Notes under the pieces: generated by a model | Database searches by the model: none | Seen by the model: only the letters and a program-made list of their open reading frames with translations | What the model was told of the DNA's origin: nothing | Shown here: positions 37,522 to 44,543 of the stretch, piece by piece | Position numbering within the stretch: position 1 is the stretch's first letter | Layout: every line of letters starts with the position of its first letter | Made by a program: the position numbers and the translations under genes | NCBI GenBank assembly: GCA_963715045.1 | Contig: CAVQRC010000004.1 | Location: 62,001 to 126,000 of the forward strand | Direction of reading: 5' to 3' | Origin: CAVQRC01 sp963715045 | GTDB taxonomy: Bacteria; Planctomycetota; Planctomycetia; Pirellulales; Lacipirellulaceae | DNA length: 64,000 nt

Positions 37522-37806
37522 ATGCTCACTTATAAGGCAGCGTATCGTATTCTCGATGACGGTGTGCACGCGGAAGTTCTTGATTTTCCGGGCACGATCT
37601 CGTGCGCACCGGAGCTCGAAGAGGCACGTAGACTGCTCGCCAGTGCGCTCGTCGACATGGCAGAAACCAATCTGCTCGAAGGCAAGCCTCTTCCGACTCC
37701 GCATCCGGTGAGCAGCGATCCCGACGCGGACGTGGAAGAGCCGATTCACCTGCTGCTGACCGCAACCACACGCGTGGTCAGTGTGCCCGAGAACGCCGCT
37801 TCATGA
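37522..37806 (+). CDS. hicB: HicB-family antitoxin
   Basis: An ATG at 37522 after CAAAGG gives the 94-residue protein MLTYKAAYRILDDGVHAEVL. The following DFPGTISCAPELEEARRLLA is the partial RNase H-like fold of HicB (the family's 'DFPG..T.G.. EA' pattern). It would neutralise the HicA mRNA interferase and bind the operon promoter. No clear C-terminal DNA-binding helix-turn-helix is seen. The stop overlaps the ATG of hicA. Confidence 0.75.
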   Translation: MLTYKAAYRILDDGVHAEVLDFPGTISCAPELEEARRLLASALVDMAETNLLEGKPLPTPHPVSSDPDADVEEPIHLLLTATTRVVSVPENAAS

Positions 37807-37976
37807 CTCGCCGGCGCACCTTCGAGACCACGGTTGCCAATTCGTCCGCGAGAGCGGCGATCATTCGATTTGGGAGAATCCCGTCCGGCCGACGGACATC
37901 GATCCCGCGTCACCGTGAAATTGTCGATTACACGGCGCGTCGCATCTGCCGCCAACTTGAGATTCCCGATCCTTGA
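37803..37976 (+). pseudogene. hicA: HicA-like toxin, frame scrambled by two compensating indels
   Basis: The frame from ATG 37803 overlaps hicB by 4 nt. Its second half is a clear HicA tail (SGRRTSIPRHREIVDYTARR, ICRQLEIPDP). Its first half as written is not HicA-like, but the neighbouring frame over about 37815-37880 reads HLRDHGCQFVRESGDHSIW ENP, the normal double-stranded RNA-binding core with the catalytic His. Two small indels, near 37816 and 37885, move the reading frame out and back without creating a stop. It is either an error or an inactivated toxin. Confidence 0.65.
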
Positions 37977-38118
37977 CGCGATCGGAACCATCGTCCTGTT
38001 GCGTTGGGTGTGCCCTGCCCCTCCCCAACAGATTCTTGTGGGGGCACCGCCGGCGTGCTAGTTTGGCGTCGCAGTTTTCGAACCGATCAGTCTGTGCTGT
38101 TGTTCCAGGTAGTTGATT

Positions 38119-39027
38119 GTGTGCGGCATTGTCGGATTTCTCGCCAAGCAGGAAAGCCTCCGGTCCCGGCTGGGAGAATTCGTGACTCCGATGTTCGCCT
38201 GTATGGCGGCACGAGGGCCGGATTCGGGCGGGCTGGCCGTCTTTGGTGAGCCCTCAGGCGAGACGATGCGGCATTACAGCCTGTTCGTCCGCGATCGGGG
38301 CTACGACTGGGCTCGGCTCGAAGCGGCGTTCAGTGACACACGGTCGCCTGGCAACGGCAGTTCTGTGTCGCTGTTGTCGCGGCAGAACCACGCGATTCTG
38401 GTCGCCGCGGGCGGTCCGGCCGAAGTCGAGCAGTGGCTCGGCGACTACGACGCGTCGATTCACGTGCTGTCGGTCGGCAAGTCGATCGACGTGTTCAAGG
38501 ACGAAGGCGATCCGGTCGAAATCGCCGCCCGGTTTGGATTCGCGGAATTGACGGGCACGCACGCGGTCGGGCACACACGGATGGCCACCGAGTCGGCCGT
38601 CACGCCGCAACACTCGCATCCGTTCACAGCCGGCGAAGACTTCTGCCTGGTTCACAACGGTTCGCTGTCCAACCCTTACATGCTGCAGCGAAAGCTTCGC
38701 CGGGAGGGGCTCGAGTTCGAGTCCGACAACGATACCGAGGCCGCCTGCCGCTATCTCGAGTGGCGACTCCGCCAGGGCGAGACTCTCGAGGCGGCCCTGG
38801 AGACTGGCTTCGCGGAGCTCGACGGTTTCTACACGTTGCTGATCGGCACGGCCGACCGGATCACGCTGGTCCGCGACGCGTTTGCCTGCAAGCCGGCCGT
38901 GGTCGCCGAGCACGACGATTACGTAGCAATTGGATCGGAGTTTCGTGCGCTGGCCCATCTGCCGGACGTCTCGAATGCCCACCTCTATGAGCCCAAGCCC
39001 GAGGTCATCTACTCGTGGAAGGTGTAG
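38119..39027 (+). CDS. mgsA: N-methylglutamate synthase subunit A (class II glutamine amidotransferase domain, GlxB-like)
   Basis: I place the start at GTG 38119 because it gives M-C-G-I-V-G-F, leaving Cys as the N-terminal nucleophile after Met removal. Glutamine-amidotransferase landmarks are ATESAVTPQHSHPFTAGED, FCLVHNGSLSNPYMLQRK and FESDNDTEAACRYLEW. The product resembles the amidotransferase domain of glutamate synthase made as a separate subunit. In the NMG pathway it would take the methylamine group from gamma-glutamylmethylamide. It overlaps mgsB by 13 nt and begins an operon-like series of eight genes. Confidence 0.85.
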   Translation: MCGIVGFLAKQESLRSRLGEFVTPMFACMAARGPDSGGLAVFGEPSGETMRHYSLFVRDRGYDWARLEAAFSDTRSPGNGSSVSLLSRQNHAILVAAGGPAEVEQWLGDYDASIHVLSVGKSIDVFKDEGDPVEIAARFGFAELTGTHAVGHTRMATESAVTPQHSHPFTAGEDFCLVHNGSLSNPYMLQRKLRREGLEFESDNDTEAACRYLEWRLRQGETLEAALETGFAELDGFYTLLIGTADRITLVRDAFACKPAVVAEHDDYVAIGSEFRALAHLPDVSNAHLYEPKPEVIYSWKV

Positions 39028-39731
39028 GCCAGGTCATCACGCTCGATCTTGCCGAGCTTTCGGTTCGCGAAGTGAATCAGTTTCTCCATCAGGAACTGGG
39101 TGCGGAGCGGGCCGGCGGTGAGGGCGTGGAGCGGATCGAGATTCTCCATCCGAATGGCCAGCACAGCATTGCGGCGGGGGTTGACGCGTGCGTCACGATC
39201 GACATTCGCGGGCATGCCGGATACTACGTCGCCGGAATGAACCGCCGGGCGTCGGTTCGCGTGCACGGCAACGTGGGCTGGGGGATCGCCGAGAACATCA
39301 TGTCGGGTAAGGTGATCGTGGAGGGGAACGCTTCGGAATGTGCCGCGGCGTCGGGGCATGGAGGTCTGGTCGTAATTCGCGGCGACACGTCGAGCCGCTG
39401 CGGGATCTCGCTCAAAGGGAGTGATGTGGTGGTCGGGGGGAGCGTCGGGCACGTATCGGGTTTCATGGCCCAGGCGGGGCGAATGGTGATCTGCGGCGAC
39501 GCCGATGCGGGGCTCGGGGATTCGCTGTACGAGGCCGTGATTTACGTGCGGGGGGCGATCCATGGACTCGGTGCAGACGCCCGTCTGGAGCGGATGGCCG
39601 ATTCCGATTACGAGACCGTGGCCACACTCCTCGAGCAGGCCGAGATCACGGCGCAGCCTGACGACTTCAAGCGGGTCGCTTCGGCGCGGTCGCTGTACCA
39701 CTGGAATTCCGACGCCGAACAGGAATACTAG
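39015..39731 (+). CDS. mgsB: N-methylglutamate synthase subunit B (GXGXG beta-helix domain, GlxC-like)
   Basis: The 238-residue protein carries the right-handed beta-helix of the glutamate synthase C-terminal domain. Repeated Gly turns are visible: RGHAGYYVAGMNRRASVRVH, GNVGWGIAENIMSGKVIVEG, GHGGLVVIRGDTSSRCGISL and VGGSVGHVSGFMAQAGRMVI. It is expected to form a complex with mgsA and mgsC products. Its start overlaps the mgsA end. A dispersed repeat (39747-39820) separates it from mgsC. Confidence 0.87.
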   Translation: MEGVGQVITLDLAELSVREVNQFLHQELGAERAGGEGVERIEILHPNGQHSIAAGVDACVTIDIRGHAGYYVAGMNRRASVRVHGNVGWGIAENIMSGKVIVEGNASECAAASGHGGLVVIRGDTSSRCGISLKGSDVVVGGSVGHVSGFMAQAGRMVICGDADAGLGDSLYEAVIYVRGAIHGLGADARLERMADSDYETVATLLEQAEITAQPDDFKRVASARSLYHWNSDAEQEY

Positions 39732-39746
39732 ATCGCCTTTTACAAC

Positions 39747-39820
39747 CGATCCCAAAACATCCACAGCTGTCGAGTTTCCCGGCCTTGGGATCAGGTTCAG
39801 CGAGATCCTGGGAAAGGTAC
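39747..39820 (+). repeat. Dispersed ~70-bp element between mgsB and mgsC
   Basis: The copy has GATCCCAAAACATCCACAGC, TTTCCCGGCCTTGGGATCAG and an end GATCCTGGGAAAGGTACTGA, matching the consensus of the other copies. It occupies almost the whole mgsB-mgsC gap. Because it is palindromic, it could form an mRNA hairpin within the operon. Confidence 0.8.
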
Positions 39821-39841
39821 TGAGCAACCCACCGCCCGCCG

Positions 39842-41217
39842 ATGACCGCCGAAACGGATCCAACCCGAAATCCGCCTCCGAGAACGCTCGCGGAAGAAGA
39901 GAACTTCTCCTACAACCGCGACATCCTCGCTTACATCCAACAGGCGGCCGAACGTGGCGTGTACGACATTCGCGGTCTGGGCGCGAAGCGGCGCGTGCCG
40001 ACGTTCGATGATCTCGTGTTCCTCACGGCCGGGGCTTCACGGTATCCGCTGGAAGGCTATCGCGAGAAGTGCCTCACCAACACGCGGCTCGGCACGCGGC
40101 ACGCCAAGCGGCCGATCGAACTCGAGATTCCGATCACCGTGGCGGGCATGAGTTTCGGGTCGCTGTCGGCCCGCGCCAAGGAAGCGATCGGCCGGGCCGC
40201 GACGGCGATGGGAACGAGCACGACCACCGGCGACGGCGGGATGACACCCGAGGAACGCGAATCGTCCAAGACGCTCGTGTACCAGTGTCTGCCGTCGCGA
40301 TACGGCTTCAATCCCGAAGACCTGCTCAAGGCCGATGCGATCGAGATCGTCGTCGGCCAGGGTGCGAAACCTGGTGGCGGCGGAATGCTGTTGGGACAGA
40401 AGATCAATGCCCGCGTTGCCGGCATGCGTACGCTGCCCGAGGGCATCGACCAACGCAGCGCGTGCCGGCACCCCGACTGGACTGGCCCCGACGATCTGGC
40501 CATCAAAATCGGCGAGCTCCGCGAAGTGACCGACTGGCAGGTGCCGATCTACGTCAAGCTCGGCGCGACCCGCGTCAAAGATGACGTCAAATTGGCCGTC
40601 AAGGCCGGCGCCGACGTGGTCGTGATCGATGGCATGCAGGGCGGTACCGCCGCGACCCAGCAGGTGTTCATCGAGCACGCGGGGATTCCCACGCTTGCCG
40701 GCTGTACGCCTGGCCGTCGAAGCCCTCGAAGAACTCGACGTGGTCGGCGAGGTGCAACTCATTGTGTCGGGCGGAATCCGCACGGGGGCCGATGTTGCCA
40801 AGGCGCTCGCGCTCGGCGCCGACGCCGTCTCGATCGGCCAGGCCGTGCTGATGGCCCTGGGCTGCAACAGCTCCGCCTGGCATCGCGACGATCAGGCAAT
40901 CGACGCGACGGCCGATTACGCGGCCCTCGGCGTCCGGCCGGGGACCTGCCATCATTGCCAGTCGGGGCTCTGCCCGGTCGGGATCACGACCCAGGACGAA
41001 GAGCTCGAGTTGCGGCTCGATCCGGAGTGGGGGGCGCAGGCGGCTCAAGAATTACCTGCAGGTCCTCAACATGGAACTCACGACGCTCGCCCGGGCGTGC
41101 GGCAAATCGAACGTGCATCATCTGGAACGCGAAGACATGGTCGCCCTCACCGTCGAGGCCGCTGCGATGGCGAAACTGCCGCTGGCCGGGACGAATTGGA
41201 TTCCCGGCGAGCCATGA
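39842..41217 (+). CDS. mgsC: N-methylglutamate synthase subunit C (glutamate synthase FMN/Fe-S domain, GlxD-like), two frameshifts
   Basis: The protein begins with MTAETDPTRNPPPRTLAEEE. It contains the FMN-binding glutamate synthase barrel: GMSFGSLSARAKEAIGRAA, GQGAKPGGGGMLLGQKI, VKAGADVVVIDGMQGGTAA and VSGGIRTGADVAKALALGA. It also has a cysteine cluster CHHCQSGLCPVGI for an Fe-S centre. One extra G near 40700 and one in a G6 run at 41029-41034 shift the frame. Corrected, the end is LKNYLQVLNMELTTLARACG and LPLAGTNWIPGEP at 41217. It would reduce the imine of 2-oxoglutarate and methylamine to N-methylglutamate. Confidence 0.87.
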
Positions 41218-41274
41218 ACGTCACGATACGAGTAAGTGGGACGCGTCGCTTTCAAAGAGAGAAGTCAGTCTGCC

Positions 41275-42624
41275 ATGTCCAACCGAGAACAAGTCCGCCG
41301 TCGTCTCTCCGACGAGGGCATCGAATTCCTGCTGGTCCAGTTCGTCGACATGCACGGTACGGCCAAGGTCAAGATGGTCCCCGTGACAAGCCTTGACGAC
41401 GCGCTCGACGTGGGGGCGGGATTCGCCGGAGCGGCCGTGTGGGGCCTTGGGCAGGGGCCGCACGACCACGACATGCTCGCCCGCATTGATCTGCTGAGTT
41501 ACACGCGGCTCCCCTGGTTACGCAATACGGTCCGCTTTGCCGCCGATCTGTTCGTCGACGAGCAGCCCTATGCCTGTTGTGCGCGAACTAATCTGAAACG
41601 CGTGCTGGCCGATGTCCGCGACCAGGGTTACGTGTTCAACGTCGGCATGGAGCCGGAGCACTTTCTCGTCACCCGCCACGAGGATGGCTCGATCACTCCC
41701 TGGAATCCCGATCACGTCGACAACCTGGCCAAGCCGTGCTACGACTTCCGCTCGATGGCGCCGGCGATGGCGTACCTGCAGGAACTGACAAGCAGCCTCA
41801 ACGAACTCGGGTGGGGCGTCTATCAGACCGATCACGAGGACGGCAACGGGCAGTTCGAAGTCAACTTCGACTACAGCGACGCATTGACGACGGCCGATCG
41901 AGTCACGTTCTTCAAGATGTGCACGTCGCAACTGGCGAAGAAATACGGGGCGATTGCCACCCACATGCCCAAACCATTCCGCGATCGGACCGGCAGCGGA
42001 CTGCACGTCCATTTCCACCTGGCCGATGCGGCATCGGGCGAGAACCGGTTCGAGGCCGCCGACGACCCCCGCGGCCTGGGTTGCGCGGAGCTCGGGTATT
42101 ACTTTCTGGGCGGCGTGCTGCGTCACGCCCGGGCGTTGTGTGCCGTCACCAGCCCGACGGTTAACTGCTACAAGCGGCTGCAGTTGGGGGCCGGGCTGTT
42201 TTCGAGCCGGTCGGGGTTCACGTGGACCCCGGCGTTCGTGACCTACGGCGACAACAACCGGACGCAGATGATCCGCACGGCGGGGCCAGGCCATTTCGAA
42301 GATCGCACCGTGTCATCCGCCTGTAACCCCTATCTCGCGCTCGCGGCGTGCGTCGCGGCCGGCATGGACGGGATCCAGCAGCGGATCGACCCGGGCGACC
42401 CGAACCTCGGCAACATGTACGAATCCTCGCTCGAAGAAATCCGCGATCGCGGAATCGAGATCCTGCCGCAATCGCTGACCGAAGCGATCGAGGAACTTCG
42501 CCAGGACGAGGTCATCCGGAACGCCCTGGGTCCGATCGCCGAAGAATTCATCGAACTCAAGACGCGGGAATGGCAGACGTATGACCGCCAGGTCACGCCG
42601 TGGGAAGTGGAGGAGTATTTGTAG
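41275..42624 (+). CDS. gmaS: Gamma-glutamylmethylamide synthetase (glutamine synthetase III/GlnT-like)
   Basis: I choose ATG 41275 (MSNREQVRRRLSDEGIEFLL). Glutamine-synthetase fold landmarks are QFVDMHGTAKVKMVPVTSLD, NVGMEPEHFLVTRHEDGS, QTDHEDGNGQFEVNFDYSDA, FRDRTGSGLHVHFHLAD and the ATP/glutamate region NRTQMIRTAGPGHFEDRTVS. The N-terminal VDMHGTAK phrase and the setting between mgsABC and soxBDAG-like genes favour gamma-glutamylmethylamide synthetase over an assimilatory glutamine synthetase. It would join methylamine and glutamate using ATP. The stop is followed by a long inverted repeat before the next gene. Confidence 0.85.
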   Translation: MSNREQVRRRLSDEGIEFLLVQFVDMHGTAKVKMVPVTSLDDALDVGAGFAGAAVWGLGQGPHDHDMLARIDLLSYTRLPWLRNTVRFAADLFVDEQPYACCARTNLKRVLADVRDQGYVFNVGMEPEHFLVTRHEDGSITPWNPDHVDNLAKPCYDFRSMAPAMAYLQELTSSLNELGWGVYQTDHEDGNGQFEVNFDYSDALTTADRVTFFKMCTSQLAKKYGAIATHMPKPFRDRTGSGLHVHFHLADAASGENRFEAADDPRGLGCAELGYYFLGGVLRHARALCAVTSPTVNCYKRLQLGAGLFSSRSGFTWTPAFVTYGDNNRTQMIRTAGPGHFEDRTVSSACNPYLALAACVAAGMDGIQQRIDPGDPNLGNMYESSLEEIRDRGIEILPQSLTEAIEELRQDEVIRNALGPIAEEFIELKTREWQTYDRQVTPWEVEEYL

Positions 42625-42632
42625 GGGGCCGC

Positions 42633-42775
42633 CGGCGGAATGACTAATGACTAAGGCCAATGACTAGGACTCGACACCCAATGAGTAAGCCTCCGAACAG
42701 ACTCGACTTGGTCATTCGGGCTTCGGCATTCGCATCGTCAGTCATTAGTGCCTTAGTCATTAGTCATTTTCTCAC
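42633..42775. repeat. Long inverted repeat of the ATGACTAA class (copy 2)
   Basis: The left arm (GGCGGAATGACTAATGACTA) begins 9 nt after the gmaS stop. The right arm (GTGCCTTAGTCATTAGTCAT) ends about 75 nt before the mgdA start. The arms are complementary with an imperfect middle. Equivalent elements are at 8991-9117 and 44372-44503. Confidence 0.8.
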
Positions 42776-42848
42776 GCCCGTATTGAACTTGCATTTCACC
42801 GTCGAGGCTCTCAAGCCCTCAGCCATTCCAAGCCCCCCCTCCCAAAAC

Positions 42849-44093
42849 ATGCCCCACCGCCTGCTTCGCTTCGCGACGAGTCCCGAGTATCCGGAACCGC
42901 GGATGTTTCGCCAGCCGGCGGAGTTGGCGGACGAGTACGACGTGGTGATCATCGGTGGTGGCGGGCATGGCCTGGCGGCCGCCTATTATCTGGCTACAGA
43001 ACACGGGATCCACAACGTGGCCGTGCTCGAGAAGGGATATCTGGGCGGCGGCGGGACGGGCCGTAATACGGCGATCATCCGCTCCAACTACCTCACGCCC
43101 GAGGGCGCGCGGTTTTATCAGACGAGTGTGGAGCTGTTTCAGGATCTTTCCAGGAAACTCGATCTGAACCTGTTCTATTCCGAACGGGGACATTTCACGT
43201 TGGCCCATTCCGACGCGTCGCTGCGGACCCAGCGGTGGCGGGCCGAAGTGAACAAGCATCTTGGCATCGACAGCGAGGTCGTCGATCCGAGTTTCATCCA
43301 GCAGGCCCTGCCCGAGATCGATATCTCGTGCGGCGGACACCAGCCGCCGATCTGCGGCGCGCTGTACCATCCGCCGGGGGCAATCGCCCGGCACGACGCG
43401 GTCGCCTGGGCGTACGCCCGTGGTGCCGATCGGCAGGGTGTCGAAATTCATCAACAGACTCGTGTCGAAGATCTCGAGATTCGCGACGGGGCCGTTGCCG
43501 GAGTGCACACCGATCGAGGCTTCATCAAGACCCGTAAAGTGCTTTCGGCAGTCGCCGGCTGGACGACCTCGATCACGGCCATGGTTGGCCTGCGGACGCC
43601 CCTGGTGATTCACCCGCTCCAGGCCTTCGTGACCGAACCGCTCAAGGCCTGGCTCGATCACATCGTCGTCTCCGCGAGTCTGCATCTGTATGTCAGCCAA
43701 TCGTCGCGGGGCGAACTGGTCACCGGTGCGTCGCTCGATCCCTACGAACTGATCTCGATGCGGAGCACGCTCGAGTTCGCCGAGGGTCTCGCCGGACACC
43801 TCGTCGATTTGTTTCCCTGTCTGGGCGACGTCAATGTGCTCAGGCAATGGGCCGGGCTGTGCGATATGACGCCCGATTTCTCGCCGATCATGGGAACCAC
43901 GCCAATCGACGGCTTTTATCTGGACGCCGGCTGGGGGACGTGGGGTTTCAAGGCGACGCCCGTGTCGGGACTCACCATGGCCTGGACGATCGCGCGAGAC
44001 CACGATCACGAATTGATCCGTCCGTTCAACCTGTCGCGGTTCACCGACTTCGCGCTCGTTGGCGAAAAGGGAGCCGCCTCGGTAGGACATTAA
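42849..44093 (+). CDS. mgdA: N-methylglutamate dehydrogenase subunit (sarcosine oxidase beta/SoxB-like)
   Basis: I place the start at ATG 42849 (MPHRLLRFATSPEYPEPRMF), because upstream in-frame sequence is derived from the repeat. The FAD-binding Rossmann motif DEYDVVIIGGGGHGLAAAYY is followed by KGYLGGGGTGRNTAIIRSNY. The C-terminal flavin-site region is MTPDFSPIMGTTPIDGFYLD and GWGTWGFKATPVSG. The 414-residue length fits SoxB. In heterotetrameric sarcosine oxidase this subunit oxidises the N-methyl amine; here the clustered mgs and gmaS genes indicate N-methylglutamate as substrate. Confidence 0.9.
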   Translation: MPHRLLRFATSPEYPEPRMFRQPAELADEYDVVIIGGGGHGLAAAYYLATEHGIHNVAVLEKGYLGGGGTGRNTAIIRSNYLTPEGARFYQTSVELFQDLSRKLDLNLFYSERGHFTLAHSDASLRTQRWRAEVNKHLGIDSEVVDPSFIQQALPEIDISCGGHQPPICGALYHPPGAIARHDAVAWAYARGADRQGVEIHQQTRVEDLEIRDGAVAGVHTDRGFIKTRKVLSAVAGWTTSITAMVGLRTPLVIHPLQAFVTEPLKAWLDHIVVSASLHLYVSQSSRGELVTGASLDPYELISMRSTLEFAEGLAGHLVDLFPCLGDVNVLRQWAGLCDMTPDFSPIMGTTPIDGFYLDAGWGTWGFKATPVSGLTMAWTIARDHDHELIRPFNLSRFTDFALVGEKGAASVGH

Positions 44094-44121
44094 CGCCACC
44101 CGACAGATCGCTCAATCAACC

Positions 44122-44379
44122 ATGAAGATCCTCCACTGCCCGATCAACGGGCCGCGACCCCTGCAGGAATTCCACTTCGGCGGCGAGCTCCGCGATATGC
44201 CCGCGCCGCAGGATTGCGACGACCAGCAATGGGCGGCCTATGTGTTTCACCGCCAGGGCGAACCCGGCATCAAACGCGAATGGTGGTACCACGTTCCGAG
44301 CGGGACCTGGTTCATTGCCGAACGCGACAACCGGACGGACGAAGTGCTTAGAACGTACCCGCCGCCGGAGGCGGAATGA
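44122..44379 (+). CDS. mgdB: N-methylglutamate dehydrogenase small subunit (sarcosine oxidase delta/SoxD-like)
   Basis: The 85-residue protein begins MKILHCPINGPRPLQEFHFG and ends TWFIAERDNRTDEVLRTYPP. It has the SoxD fold pattern but lacks two of the four zinc ligands of classical SoxD: the CPxC motif is CPIN, and the HGC motif is HVPSG. From memory, a CPINGPR start is typical of SoxD-like subunits encoded with gmaS, which supports the NMG assignment. It follows the SoxB-like gene by 28 nt. Confidence 0.88.
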   Translation: MKILHCPINGPRPLQEFHFGGELRDMPAPQDCDDQQWAAYVFHRQGEPGIKREWWYHVPSGTWFIAERDNRTDEVLRTYPPPEAE

Positions 44380-44503
44380 CTAGATGTCTAATGACTAAGG
44401 AATGCCGAATCCTCGAAAGACCAAGTGAAGTCTGTTTTCGGGCTTACTCATTGGGCATTAGTTTAGGTCATTAGACGCTTAGTCATTAGTCATTACCCAT
44501 CAC
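44372..44503. repeat. Long inverted repeat of the ATGACTAA class (copy 3)
   Basis: The segment begins inside the last codons of mgdB (GGCGGAATGACTAGATG) and ends with AGACGCTTAGTCATTAGTCAT about 40 nt before mgdC. Arms are complementary at both ends. The mgdB stop codon (TGA at 44377-44379) lies within the left arm. Confidence 0.8.
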
Positions 44504-44543
44504 TCTTCCCGTATCTCACCCCGACCGCCCCCCTCCCCCCCCT

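Noticed and set aside
42819..44099. 426-codon minus-strand frame opposite the SoxB-like gene
   Set aside because: Antisense to a protein with a clear FAD motif; no independent evidence.
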